Part shown: in pieces, positions 1 through 7,874 of the stretch
Layout: every line of letters begins with the position of its first letter
Position numbering within the stretch: the first letter of the stretch is position 1
Assembly: GCF_017808105.1 (NCBI RefSeq)
Contig: NZ_JADBHF010000001.1
Span: forward strand, 372,001 to 436,000
Source: Brevibacterium renqingii
Lineage (GTDB): Bacteria > Actinomycetota > Actinomycetes > Actinomycetales > Brevibacteriaceae
Length of the DNA stretch: 64,000 nucleotides
Direction of reading: 5' to 3'
Program-made: the position numbers and the translations under genes
The notes under the pieces: model-generated
The model's database searches: none
Told to the model about the DNA's origin: nothing
Seen by the model: the letters and a program-made list of their open reading frames with translations, nothing else

Positions 1-1066
1 CACCGAGGCCGTCGAGGGTGGGAATGCCGTCGCCGGCGGTGAAGTTCCCGTCCGAGGCCCCGCCGACGGACACGCCCTGCGGTGTCGGCAGGCCGAGCTC
101 GCCGGCCAGCGCGGTGGCCCGTCCGAACAGCTCGGCCGACTGCTCGGGTTCGAACGGAGGTCGGTTGATCCCGCCGAGCACCTCGGTCGTCGAGCCCTCC
201 ACCTGCGGATTCTCCGCTAGGGCACGGATCTGCGCGTCGACGCGTTCGAGTTCGGCGGCAGTGCGCGCCCGGACGTCGACATCGATGCGCGCCTCGGCGG
301 GCACGGTGTTCGAGGTCGTCCCCGCACTGATCACGGTCGGCACCACCGTGGTGCCGGCTGCGGCATCGGCGAGGTCGGCCACCAGCGGCAGGGTCAGGGC
401 CAAAGCCATGCCGGCGTTGATTCCCTTCTCCGGTTCGAGTCCGGCGTGCGAGGCCCTGCCCGAGAAGACGAGGACGTAGTTGCTCGTGCCCTTGCGCTCG
501 AGTTTGAGCGCCCCGCCGGCGCTCGCCTCCATGACGAACACGGCGCTCGCCTCGGCCGCCTCGGCGCGGATGAGTTCGGAGGAGGACAGCGAGCCGATCT
601 CCTCATCGCCGGTGACGAGGAGCGACAGCCCGTCCAGGGCGTCCTCGCCGAGGTGGTCGCGCAGGATCGCAGTCGCATGCACACTCATGATCGCTCCCGT
701 GAGCATGTCGAAGCTGCCTGGGCCGCGAAGGATCCCGTCGGCGGTGGAGAAGGGGATGCGCTCGAGCGTCCCGTGCGGCCACACCGTGTCCTGATGGTTG
801 AGCAGGACGACTCGGGCCGGTCCCGTCCCGAAGCGCAGGCGCACGTGGGCGGTGCCGTCGATCTCGAGCAGTTCCGCATCGGCTCCGAGGCGGTCGCGCA
901 GCAGGGCGGCGAAGTCTCGTGCCCCGGCGGCCACAGCCGCTTTGTCGCTTGACGGAGTCTCGATCGAGATCACGCGTTCGATGTCGGCGAGGATGGCGGG
1001 AAGGCGCTCGGCGGTCTGTTGCACGAGGTGGGAGGGCTGGAAGACAGCTGGTTCGGTCGAAGTCAT
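1..1066 (-). CDS. M20 family metallopeptidase (glutamate carboxypeptidase-like), 3' end cut by window
   Basis: Hydrolase of the M20/CPG2 family, expected to remove a C-terminal amino acid using two metal ions. The frame runs from the ATG at 1066 to the window edge (355 codons seen), so the C-terminus is missing. Visible motifs are LLNHQDTVWP (H91, D93), GSFDMLTG (D120), TGDEEIGS (E155 catalytic base, E156 metal ligand), VMEAS (E180), SGRASHAG (H207, dimerisation domain) and GGASDGN near the cut end. This set fits the M20A carboxypeptidase group better than DapE or ArgE, but the substrate cannot be told. It is divergent from the ligase-like gene at 1192 with a 125-bp gap. No signal peptide is seen, so a cytoplasmic enzyme is inferred. 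Confidence 0.85.
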   Translation of the reverse strand, partial: MTSTEPAVFQPSHLVQQTAERLPAILADIERVISIETPSSDKAAVAAGARDFAALLRDRLGADAELLEIDGTAHVRLRFGTGPARVVLLNHQDTVWPHGTLERIPFSTADGILRGPGSFDMLTGAIMSVHATAILRDHLGEDALDGLSLLVTGDEEIGSLSSSELIRAEAAEASAVFVMEASAGGALKLERKGTSNYVLVFSGRASHAGLEPEKGINAGMALALTLPLVADLADAAAGTTVVPTVISAGTTSNTVPAEARIDVDVRARTAAELERVDAQIRALAENPQVEGSTTEVLGGINRPPFEPEQSAELFGRATALAGELGLPTPQGVSVGGASDGNFTAGDGIPTLDGLG

Positions 1067-1191
1067 AGTCCTGATTCTACGAAGGCCGGCCTGTGCGGAC
1101 CCGAGCTGTCCGGATAGTGCGACCGCTGGACGGGCGGAGATGACCGCACAGAACCGCGCACAAACCCGGGCGTCTGTGGTTTGCTAGTCCT

Positions 1192-2670
1192 ATGGGTGAG
1201 GCAGTCAGCTCGAAGCGGTACACGCCGGAGGAACGCACACTGTATCGGGAGAAGCTCGCGGAGAACCTCGAGCTCTTCGATACCTACCTCCGTCATGCGG
1301 AATTCAAGTCCGCGGGGACGATCGGGCTCGAACTCGAGCTCAACCTCGTCGATGGCGACAATCAGCCCAGCCTGCGCAACAAGGACGTGCTCGCTCGCCT
1401 CGATGACGATTACCAATCGGAGATCGGCGGTTTCAACCTCGAACTCAACCATCCCGTGCTGCAGGTCGCCGGGCGCGGGCTGAAGACCCTCGAGGCCGGG
1501 GTGGCCCACCGCTTGGAGCGGGTCCAGAAGGCCGCCGAGGCGGACGGTCTCACAGCGGTGTCGATCGGCACTCTGCCGACGCTGACCACTCAGTTCCTCA
1601 CCGATGAGAAGTGGATGACCGAGGAGAACCGCTATGAGGCGCTGAGCAACTCGATCGTCGATGCGCGCGGAGAGTTCGTGCAGATCGAACTCGGCCGGGA
1701 TGAGCGGTACAAGGCGGAGTTCGCCGATATCGCCCCGGAGTCCTCGTGCACGTCGATGCAGCTGCACCTGCAGGTGGCGCCGAACAGGTTCGCCGATGCG
1801 TGGAACGCCTCGCAGGCGATCGCCGGGGCTCAGGTGGCGATGGGGGCGAATTCGCCGCTGTTCGTCGGACGCAGACTGTGGCACGAATCCCGGATCCCGG
1901 TCTTCTCGCAGTCCATCGACACCCGCACTCCGGAGCTGGTCAACCAGGGTGTGCGCCCGCGCGTGTGGTTCGGGGAACGTTGGATCACCAGCGTGTTCGA
2001 CCTGTTCGAGGAGAACGTCCGCTACTTCCCGCCGCTGCTGCCGGAGATTAAGGACTTCGTCGAGTTCCGTGCCGCCGATGCCCCGAAGCTCTTCGAGCTC
2101 AATCTGCACAACGGCACCGTGTGGCGGTGGAACCGGCCGATCTACAACTCCGGCGACAGCGGCGCGCACATCCGGGTCGAGAATCGTCTGCTGCCGGCCG
2201 GGCCGACCCCGGTCGACATGGTCGCCGATGCGGCCTTCTACTACGGTCTGGCGGAATTCCTCGTCGGGGAGAACCGTCCCGTGTGGTCGCGGATGTCGTT
2301 CGCCGAGGCGGAGGAGAACTTCTTCGCCTGTGCCCGGGACGGCATCGAGGCGCGCGTGACCTGGCCGAAGATCGGACGGATCGGCGTGGCCGACCTCGTC
2401 ACCGATGTGCTCGCGCCGCAGGCCAGGCGCGGTCTGGCGCGGCTGAACATCGACAAGGACGTCATCGAGGAGTACATGTCGATCATCGAGGGCCGTGCCG
2501 CCAACCGCATCAACGGTGCGACCTGGCAGCTTCGCACGCTCGAGAGCCTCGCGCCCGGCAGCCGACCGGACTCGCCCGAACGCAGCGAGGGCCTGAAGTC
2601 GATGATGGATGCGTATCTGGCCAATCAGGCCTCGGGTCGTCCCGTCCACACCTGGGACATTCCCGCCTGA
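1192..2670 (+). CDS. glutamate-cysteine ligase family protein (GCS2-like)
   Basis: 492-residue member of the GCS2 carboxylate-amine ligase family, which joins an amino group to the gamma-carboxyl of glutamate or a similar acid using ATP. The GLELEL motif at residues 45-50 matches the GxExE ATP/metal site of the family, and the GGFNLELNHP stretch near residue 90 follows in the usual place. The length of about 490 residues fits the long COG2170-like branch rather than the roughly 370-residue EgtA/YbdK branch. Actinobacteria generally use mycothiol rather than glutathione, so the true substrate is open. Start at 1192 is the first ATG of the frame. It ends next to the repeat cluster at 2682. Confidence 0.75.
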   Translation: MGEAVSSKRYTPEERTLYREKLAENLELFDTYLRHAEFKSAGTIGLELELNLVDGDNQPSLRNKDVLARLDDDYQSEIGGFNLELNHPVLQVAGRGLKTLEAGVAHRLERVQKAAEADGLTAVSIGTLPTLTTQFLTDEKWMTEENRYEALSNSIVDARGEFVQIELGRDERYKAEFADIAPESSCTSMQLHLQVAPNRFADAWNASQAIAGAQVAMGANSPLFVGRRLWHESRIPVFSQSIDTRTPELVNQGVRPRVWFGERWITSVFDLFEENVRYFPPLLPEIKDFVEFRAADAPKLFELNLHNGTVWRWNRPIYNSGDSGAHIRVENRLLPAGPTPVDMVADAAFYYGLAEFLVGENRPVWSRMSFAEAEENFFACARDGIEARVTWPKIGRIGVADLVTDVLAPQARRGLARLNIDKDVIEEYMSIIEGRAANRINGATWQLRTLESLAPGSRPDSPERSEGLKSMMDAYLANQASGRPVHTWDIPA

Positions 2671-2681
2671 TCTGCGGGCTC

Positions 2682-2800
2682 GGTCGGTCGTTCTGGGCGG
2701 AAGTCCTCTCTTAGGTGGTCGTTCTGGGCGGAAGCCCCCGCTTAGGTGGTCGTTCTAGGCGGAAAATCCCGGCGGCGAATCCGCCCATTTCGCCCACCTA
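2682..2800. repeat. left cluster of 20-25 bp repeats (AGGTGG...GGGCGGA family)
   Basis: Copies read TTAGGTGGTCGTTCTGGGCG and close variants. A partial copy lies at about 2682-2703, full copies at 2710-2734 and 2741-2765, and an inverted copy (TCCGCCCATTTCGCCCACCT) at 2780-2800. The last direct copy and the inverted copy can pair into a stem-loop. The same arrangement recurs at 3911-4004 on the other side of the DUF559-type gene. Confidence 0.9.
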
Positions 2801-2837
2801 CGCAGCTCATCGCCCGTGCTGGAGCGGGCGGACGTGA

Positions 2838-3776
2838 TCACATCAGAGCCAGCTTGCGCCGAATCTTCGCCTCCAGCTGCCTGTAATCGGTCTTCCGGGT
2901 CACCTTGAGCACGGTCCACCCGGCGTCGACCAGTGCTTCGTCGCGTTCGTTATCGCGGGTCCACTGCTCCGTCGACTCACGGTGAAGGTCGCTGTCGTAC
3001 TCCAGAGCGAGCTTCGCGTCCTCATAACCCAGGTCGGGTTCGATGGTTCCTCTGGCCAGCTGACTCTCGACCTGCGGATGGACCGTCGGTTCAGGCAGCC
3101 CCACCTTGATGGCCCACAGTCGAAGCCCGGTCTCCTGCGGCGAATCGACACCGGGCCGGATCAGGCGCACAGCCTCGAGCAGTTTCTCTCGACCCTGCAG
3201 CCGGCGGCGTGACTCCAGAATGGAGTTGAGATCGTCGATGCACATCTGCGGCGGCCCATGCCAGTTGCCGACTCCCGCATCGCCGGCCTTCACAAGGTCA
3301 TCCAGGCTGAGGCGGGCGCCGAGCCGGATGAAGACCTCCGCCGGCATGAGCACAGGCAGGTCGAGCCAGTGAGCAGGAACGATGTGCTGCGTACGACGGA
3401 GGGACACCTTCGGCAGCCGGATCCGCAGATTCCTGTCGGTGGTGCACAGGTACAGGTGGTCATTCATCTGGCTCTTCGGCAGCGGCCATCCGAAGATGCG
3501 AGCAGCGGTGACATCGTCGGCCAGGACATTCGGGAACTTGAGCCGGGCCGCGCGCAGCCGCAGCGAGTCTCCGGTCCACGAACTGTCGGCCCATTCGGGT
3601 GTCCGGAGAGACTCGGTCGTATCGCGATCCATTCGGACGCCCGGCAGGACGATCGGGCATCGCCGGGTATACAGCAGGTGGTGCCGGGAGATGCCGAGTT
3701 CCTCTGCCTGTCCCACGCGAAACAGACGCGGGTAATCACGCTGCTCCCACATTCGACTGTTGTACATGCACGCCAT
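2838..3776 (-). CDS. DUF559-type protein with AbiEi-like N-terminus
   Basis: 312 residues if the first ATG is used; the ATG at 3752 (MWEQRDYP) is an alternative start. The N-terminal part (HHLLYTRRCPIVLPGVRM) looks like the winged-helix domain of AbiEi-type antitoxins. The C-terminal third (PDLGYEDAKLALEYDSDLH, then DEALVDAGWTVLKVTRK) resembles the DUF559/Vsr-like PD-(D/E)xK nuclease fold, with D and E-x-D in the expected positions. Such proteins are scattered through actinobacterial genomes as single genes; their function is not settled. No AbiEii-type nucleotidyltransferase lies beside it. The gene sits alone between two clusters of the same repeat, which suggests the block was inserted or rearranged as a unit. 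Confidence 0.7.
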   Translation of the reverse strand: MACMYNSRMWEQRDYPRLFRVGQAEELGISRHHLLYTRRCPIVLPGVRMDRDTTESLRTPEWADSSWTGDSLRLRAARLKFPNVLADDVTAARIFGWPLPKSQMNDHLYLCTTDRNLRIRLPKVSLRRTQHIVPAHWLDLPVLMPAEVFIRLGARLSLDDLVKAGDAGVGNWHGPPQMCIDDLNSILESRRRLQGREKLLEAVRLIRPGVDSPQETGLRLWAIKVGLPEPTVHPQVESQLARGTIEPDLGYEDAKLALEYDSDLHRESTEQWTRDNERDEALVDAGWTVLKVTRKTDYRQLEAKIRRKLALM

Positions 3777-3910
3777 GCTGTCGCAGTCTCGGCAAGAAGG
3801 GGAGAGACGAGATTCTGCCTGTGGACAGAGTTTCCTCGTCCACAGGAATGAGCGCGCAAGTCACTGCGAGTACACGAGCTCAGGCAGTTGTTCGGGCCAG
3901 ACATCTCCCG

Positions 3911-4004
3911 CTTAGGTGGTCGTTCTAGGCGGAAAGCGTGCGCTTAGGTGGTCGCTTTGGGCGGATCCTCCCAGCGATTTTTCCGCCCATTTCGTCCACC
4001 TAAG
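3911..4004. repeat. right cluster of the 20-25 bp repeats
   Basis: Direct copies at 3911-3935 and 3943-3965 and an inverted copy at 3982-4004 (TCCGCCCATTTCGTCCACCT). They are in the same orientation and order as the cluster at 2682-2800. The gene-free stretch 3777-4171 also contains the upstream region of the DUF559-type gene and the GC-rich repeats that follow. Confidence 0.9.
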
Positions 4005-4051
4005 TCGCTGGCAGAACGTATGCGGACGCAGCCAGTGCGTACGCTGCCCGC

Positions 4052-4150
4052 GCCGAGGTGGCCGCACCGAGGTGACCGCCCCGCGCCGAGGTGGCCGTCC
4101 CGAGGCGACCCCCCGCCCCGAGGTAGCCGACCCGAGGTGACCGCCCCGCG
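4052..4150. repeat. degenerate GC-rich tandem repeat (CCGAGGTGRCCG)
   Basis: Six imperfect copies of CCGAGGTGRCCG at about 4053, 4067, 4086, 4099, 4118 and 4132, with irregular GC-rich spacers. No convincing reading frame runs through it. It lies downstream of the cupin gene (reverse strand) and immediately to the right of the 3911-4004 repeats. Confidence 0.75.
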
Positions 4151-4171
4151 CAGGCCGTTCCGAGCAGGTGG

Positions 4172-4480
4172 TCAGAGCCGTTCGATCTCGACGAAGACGA
4201 CATCGGCGCTGCCGCCAGGGTTCGACACCTCGTGCTCGGAGCCGGCGGGACGCGTATAGGAGACTCCGACCTCGAGCTCGGCACGGATCTCGGTACCATC
4301 GGAATTGCGTACGAGCATCGTGTCGGTGACCATCGGCACTACGACGTACTCGTGCTCATGCCTGTGCATCGGGATCACGCCTTCGGGTCCGATCGTCCAC
4401 TTCGTCACCCGGAACACCCCGTTGTCGAGCTGGACCTCGCCGGTCGATCCGGTGTCTTCTGCGGGGTTGTCAGCGGTCAT
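4172..4480 (-). CDS. small single-domain cupin
   Basis: 102-residue single-domain cupin. The metal-site motif is present as IPMHRHEHEYVVV (residues about 36-48, the GX5HXHX3,4E element) and a second cupin motif as GVSYTRPAGSEHEVSN around residues 73-88. Small cupins of this type often act as isomerases, dioxygenases or metabolite-binding proteins, and the sequence does not say which. It is transcribed away from the AhpD-like gene at 4611 and ends beside the GC-rich repeats. Confidence 0.75.
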   Translation of the reverse strand: MTADNPAEDTGSTGEVQLDNGVFRVTKWTIGPEGVIPMHRHEHEYVVVPMVTDTMLVRNSDGTEIRAELEVGVSYTRPAGSEHEVSNPGGSADVVFVEIERL

Positions 4481-4537
4481 ATTGCGATCTCCTTCGATGC
4501 ATGGACGGACGTCGTGCCCTCACTGTATCGTCCCCTG

Positions 4538-4606
4538 GGCGGGCGCGGAGCGACTCGGGCTAGCATGAGCCCTCGGCGGGCGCGGAGGGACTCGGGCTAG
4601 CATGAG
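4538..4606 (+). repeat. 32-bp tandem duplication carrying the promoter of the AhpD-like gene
   Basis: Two 32-bp copies (4538-4569 and 4575-4606) differ at one base and have a 37-bp period. Each contains CTAGCATGAG. In the second copy TAGCAT (4598-4603) is a good -10 element lying exactly 7 bases before the ATG at 4611, so the duplication copies the promoter core of a probable leaderless gene. Confidence 0.85.
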
Positions 4607-4610
4607 AGAT

Positions 4611-5183
4611 ATGCGATATCCCCTTGCTGACATCGACGACGTCGACGATGACATCCGAGCCCAGATCCTCGAAGTGTCCGAGAAGTCGGGCTTCGTGCCC
4701 AATGTCTTCCTCGCCCTGGCTCGCCGGCCGGCCGAGTTCCGCGCCTTCTTCGCCTATTACGACGCGCTCATGGAGAAGGAGACCGGCAACCTCACTAAGG
4801 CCGACCGCGAGATGATCGTCGTGGCCACCTCGGCGGTGAACAACTGCCTCTACTGCGTGGTCGCGCACGGGGCGATGCTCCGGATCTTCCAGAAGGACCC
4901 CTATATCGCCGATGTCGTGGCCACGAACTACCGTCAGGCGAACATCAGCGCACGGCAGAGGGCGATGCTCGACTTCGCCGTCAAGGTGTGCGAGGAGCCG
5001 TGGGCGGTCGACGAGAGCGACCATGCCGAGCTGGCCGAGCACGGATTCGATGACGAAGACGCCTGGGACATCGCCGCCATCACGGGATTCTTCGGCCTGT
5101 CCAACCGCATGGCCCACATCTCCGGGATGGTCCCGAACCCCGAATTCCATCTCCTCGGCCGTGTCCCGCGTGAGAAGAAGTGA
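4611..5183 (+). CDS. AhpD-like / peroxidase-related protein (CMD domain)
   Basis: 190-residue carboxymuconolactone-decarboxylase-like protein. It has the AhpD redox motif NNCLYCVVAHG, with Cys79, Cys82 and His86 (numbering from 4611), flanked by helical segments as in peroxidase-related enzymes of the TIGR01926 type. Its expected role is thiol-dependent peroxide or alkyl-hydroperoxide reduction in the cytoplasm. An upstream in-frame ATG at 4602 exists. I choose 4611 because TAGCAT at 4598-4603 places transcription start at that ATG, giving a leaderless mRNA. The aminotransferase follows 4 bp after its stop, so the two are probably co-transcribed. Confidence 0.8.
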   Translation: MRYPLADIDDVDDDIRAQILEVSEKSGFVPNVFLALARRPAEFRAFFAYYDALMEKETGNLTKADREMIVVATSAVNNCLYCVVAHGAMLRIFQKDPYIADVVATNYRQANISARQRAMLDFAVKVCEEPWAVDESDHAELAEHGFDDEDAWDIAAITGFFGLSNRMAHISGMVPNPEFHLLGRVPREKK

Positions 5184-5187
5184 GACG

Positions 5188-6381
5188 ATGACTGCCCGCA
5201 CCCCTGCCGCCTCCGCCCGATCCGGCCTCGTCAGACCCTTCGCGGCGATGGGCATCGTCGCCACCGTCGGGCAGATGCAGCGCGCCGGCCGCGACACCAT
5301 CGCCATGTGCCTGGGCGAACCGACTCAGGGCGCACCCACACCCGTTCTGCGCCGCGCCGCCGAAGTCGCCCAGGACGGAACCGGCCTCGGCTACTCCCCG
5401 ATCCTCGGCATCCCCGAACTGCGGGAGGCGATCGCCGGACACTACCGCGACTGGTACGGCCTCGAGATCCCACCTGAACGCATCGCCGTCACCACAGGAT
5501 CCTCAGGTGCCTTCCAGACGACGTTCCTCACCTGTTTCGATGTCGGCGACCGGGTGGCTCTGGCGAGGCCCGGCTACGGGGCGTACAAGAACATCCTCGC
5601 CGCGCTCGGCTGCGAGGTCGTCGAACTCGACTGCGGGGCGGACGAGGGCTTCCAGCCCAGCGTCGAACTGCTCGAGGCCGCTCATGCCGAAGCCCCGCTC
5701 AAGGGACTCATGCTCGCCTCGCCGGCGAATCCGACGGGAACGATGATCGGCGCCGAAGCTCTCGGAGAGCTCACGGACTGGTGCCGCGACCACGGGGTGC
5801 AGGTGATCTCCGACGAGATCTACCACGGCATCAGCTACATCGGCACCCGCGGAGAGTGCGTGCTGGCCCACGACGACGATGCGATCGTCATCTCCTCCTT
5901 CTCGAAGTACTGGGGCATGACGGGATGGCGTCTCGGCTGGGCGATCCTGCCCGAGTCGCTGGTGGGACCGGCACAGAACGTCACGGGCAACCTGTCACTG
6001 TGCGCCCCGGTCCCGGCCCAATACGCGGCGGTGGCGGGGTTCACCGAGGAGTCCTATGCCGAATGCGAGGCGGCCGTGTCCTCCTTCGCCGGCGCCCGCG
6101 AGCACGTGCTGGCGGCCAACCGTGATCTGGGCTTCGGGGAGATGGCTCCGCCAGACGGTGCCTTCTACATGTACTCGCGCATCGACGACATCCTCGACAG
6201 TGCAGGATTCGAGACCTCCGGTCAGTGGTGTGAGCAGCTGCTCGAAGCCACCGGCGTCGCGCTCGCCCCGGGCGACGACTTCGACTCGGTCGACGGCTCT
6301 CGCGCGGTGCGTCTGTCCCTGGCCGTCGGCGCGGACCGCACCGCCGAGGCGATCGACCGCATCCTCGACTGGATGGGATGA
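5188..6381 (+). CDS. class I/II pyridoxal-phosphate aminotransferase
   Basis: 397-residue fold-type I aminotransferase. The PLP lysine is K240 in SSFSKYWGMTGWRLGW. ASPANPTG (N181), SDEIYHG (D209, Y212) and the N-terminal GYSPILGIPELREAI complete the signature. It probably transfers the amino group of an aromatic, branched-chain or alanine-type donor; specificity is not readable. The start at 5188 lies 4 bp after the AhpD-like stop. Its own stop overlaps the EamA start by 4 bp (ATGA), so the three genes likely form one operon, and the exporter may move a related amino acid. Confidence 0.88.
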   Translation: MTARTPAASARSGLVRPFAAMGIVATVGQMQRAGRDTIAMCLGEPTQGAPTPVLRRAAEVAQDGTGLGYSPILGIPELREAIAGHYRDWYGLEIPPERIAVTTGSSGAFQTTFLTCFDVGDRVALARPGYGAYKNILAALGCEVVELDCGADEGFQPSVELLEAAHAEAPLKGLMLASPANPTGTMIGAEALGELTDWCRDHGVQVISDEIYHGISYIGTRGECVLAHDDDAIVISSFSKYWGMTGWRLGWAILPESLVGPAQNVTGNLSLCAPVPAQYAAVAGFTEESYAECEAAVSSFAGAREHVLAANRDLGFGEMAPPDGAFYMYSRIDDILDSAGFETSGQWCEQLLEATGVALAPGDDFDSVDGSRAVRLSLAVGADRTAEAIDRILDWMG

Positions 6382-7322
6382 GCTCCGCCGAGGCGAACGG
6401 GGGCCGGCAGACTCCCGCCCCGCAGGCGCTGCCCGTCCTCGGTGTCATCGTGGCCGCCGTGCTGCTGGGGTCGGCGGGACTGTTCGTCATCCTCGCCGAG
6501 GCGACCGCCCCCACCGCAGCATTCCTGCGGTGCTGGATCGCCGTCGTCGTGCTCGCGCCCCTGGCCGTGCTCGAGATCCGCAGACACGGGCGTGTGCCGC
6601 CCAAGGCGCTCGTCATCGCCGGGATCTCCGGGGCGGCACTGGGTCTGGACTATGTGCTCTGGGCCCAGAGCGTGCTCGATGCCGGGCTCGGGGTCTCCAC
6701 GGTGCTCATCAGCGTCCAGGTCATCGTCTTCCCGGCCCTCGTGTGGATCTTCGGCGGGCGTCGTCCCGGATGGCTGTTCATCGGCTGCGTGCCGCTGATG
6801 ATCATCGGCATGCTGCTGACCGGGGGAGTGTTCGGCGTCGACGCGGCCGCCGAGAACCCGACCAGGGGAGCGATCTTCGGCATCCTCTCGGGCGTCCTCT
6901 ACGGCGTCTACATCTTCGGCATCCACCATTGCCGTCGCCTGGCACCGGACTTCGTCGTCGCCCCCGTCGAGGTCGGCACCATCGCGGCCGGAGTGATGAC
7001 GGCGGTGGCCGGCCTCGGCCTGGGCGGCCTCGACTTCGCTCTCGGCTGGGACGGTTGGGCGTGGATGCTCGCCCTCGCCGTCTGCGGGCAGGCTCTGTCC
7101 TGGGTGCTGCTGAGCATCTCCAGCCCCCTCGTCCCCGTGCCCACGACAGCGGCCCTCATGCTGCTGCAGCCGCTCTCGGCCGTCGTCCTCGGATCGTTCA
7201 TCGCCGGTGAACGGCTGCAGCCGGCCCAATGGGCCGGTGCGGTGGTGGTCGCCGCGATCGTGTGGGTCGTCGGCGGGGGACCGGAGGCACTGACACGGAA
7301 CCGGCGGCGGCCTCCACGATGA
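6378..7322 (+). CDS. EamA/DMT-family transporter
   Basis: 314-residue inner-membrane protein with about ten hydrophobic helices in two EamA repeats (residues about 20-155 and 165-300), the pattern of drug/metabolite exporters. The first helix (LGVIVAAVLLGSAGLFVILA) follows a short cytoplasmic N-terminus, and the C-terminus is basic (RNRRRPPR). It is translationally coupled to the aminotransferase by the ATGA overlap. Export of an amino acid or amine is a reasonable inference; the substrate is unknown. Confidence 0.85.
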   Translation: MSSAEANGGRQTPAPQALPVLGVIVAAVLLGSAGLFVILAEATAPTAAFLRCWIAVVVLAPLAVLEIRRHGRVPPKALVIAGISGAALGLDYVLWAQSVLDAGLGVSTVLISVQVIVFPALVWIFGGRRPGWLFIGCVPLMIIGMLLTGGVFGVDAAAENPTRGAIFGILSGVLYGVYIFGIHHCRRLAPDFVVAPVEVGTIAAGVMTAVAGLGLGGLDFALGWDGWAWMLALAVCGQALSWVLLSISSPLVPVPTTAALMLLQPLSAVVLGSFIAGERLQPAQWAGAVVVAAIVWVVGGGPEALTRNRRRPPR

Positions 7323-7343
7323 GATCGCACCGCGGAGGCCGCC
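7306..7343. terminator. stem-loop between convergent genes
   Basis: GGCGGCCTCC (7306-7315) pairs perfectly with GGAGGCCGCC (7334-7343) around an 18-base loop. It overlaps the last codons of the EamA gene and faces the end of the ArsR gene, so it may stop transcription from both sides. There is no U tract. Confidence 0.55.
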
Positions 7344-7395
7344 TCGGCGAGGTCAGTGCTCCAAGGCCAGTTCTCCGAGGTCAGCGCTCGTGGAC

Positions 7396-7755
7396 TCAGT
7401 GCTCGTGGGCTTCGATCGTGTGGGCGATCGCGTCGAGGATGATGTGAGCGACGTGGTCGTCCTTGAGCGAATAGTAGGCTTCGCGACCGATCCGATTGAC
7501 CCCGACGAGGTGAAGGCCGCGGAGGAACTTCAGATGCTGGGACACCAGCGGCTGGGACAGGCCGGTCGATTCGACGATATGCGTCACCGTCGCCTCCCCG
7601 TGGGTGAGGACGAGGAGCATCTTCAGCCGCGAGGGCGTGGCCAGGGCCTTGAAGAGGTCGGCGGTCTCCGTGATGGCTTCGAGATTGTCCTCGGGATTGA
7701 GCAGCAGCTGCTCGACCTCGTCATCGACGGGAACGGAATCGGGAGTGGAAGCCAT
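7396..7755 (-). CDS. ArsR/SmtB-family metal-sensing repressor (alpha-5 site)
   Basis: 119-residue winged-helix repressor. The DNA-binding part includes ATPSRLKMLLVL and the recognition helix SQPLVSQHLKFLRGL (residues 67-81). The C-terminal helix contains D99-x-H101-(x10)-H112-x-x-E115, which is exactly the alpha-5 metal motif of SmtB/CzrA/NmtR-type zinc or cobalt/nickel sensors, and ends in HEH. No Cys-type alpha-3 site is present, so arsenic sensing is unlikely. It is a single gene with its own leaderless promoter, and no metal exporter lies next to it, so its targets are probably elsewhere besides itself. Confidence 0.88.
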   Translation of the reverse strand: MASTPDSVPVDDEVEQLLLNPEDNLEAITETADLFKALATPSRLKMLLVLTHGEATVTHIVESTGLSQPLVSQHLKFLRGLHLVGVNRIGREAYYSLKDDHVAHIILDAIAHTIEAHEH

Positions 7756-7761
7756 GAGTGC

Positions 7762-7767
7762 AGATTA
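7762..7767 (-). promoter_or_regulatory. -10 element of the ArsR-type gene
   Basis: Read on the reverse strand, TAATCT lies 6 bases before the ATG at 7755, which predicts a leaderless transcript. Confidence 0.65.
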
Positions 7768-7874
7768 CCGGACAACCGACTCGGCCACCCGGCTGCCGGC
7801 CCCTGACGGGTCGGATCAGACCCTCTGAGCCTCCGCCGAGGCAGGCCGAGGATCGACGCGAGAGCTCGGGCGAT

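Noticed and set aside
1063..2649. Long open frame (528 codons) antisense to the glutamate-cysteine-ligase-like gene
   Set aside because: It mirrors the real gene; its sequence has no recognisable motif and its codons follow the third-position GC of the other strand. The same applies to long antisense frames at 20105-21427, 41664-43208, 46189-47856 and 48050-49936.
4912..5187. Upstream extension of the aminotransferase frame
   Set aside because: It overlaps the AhpD-like gene throughout and has no conserved sequence; the ATG at 5188 gives the normal family N-terminus.
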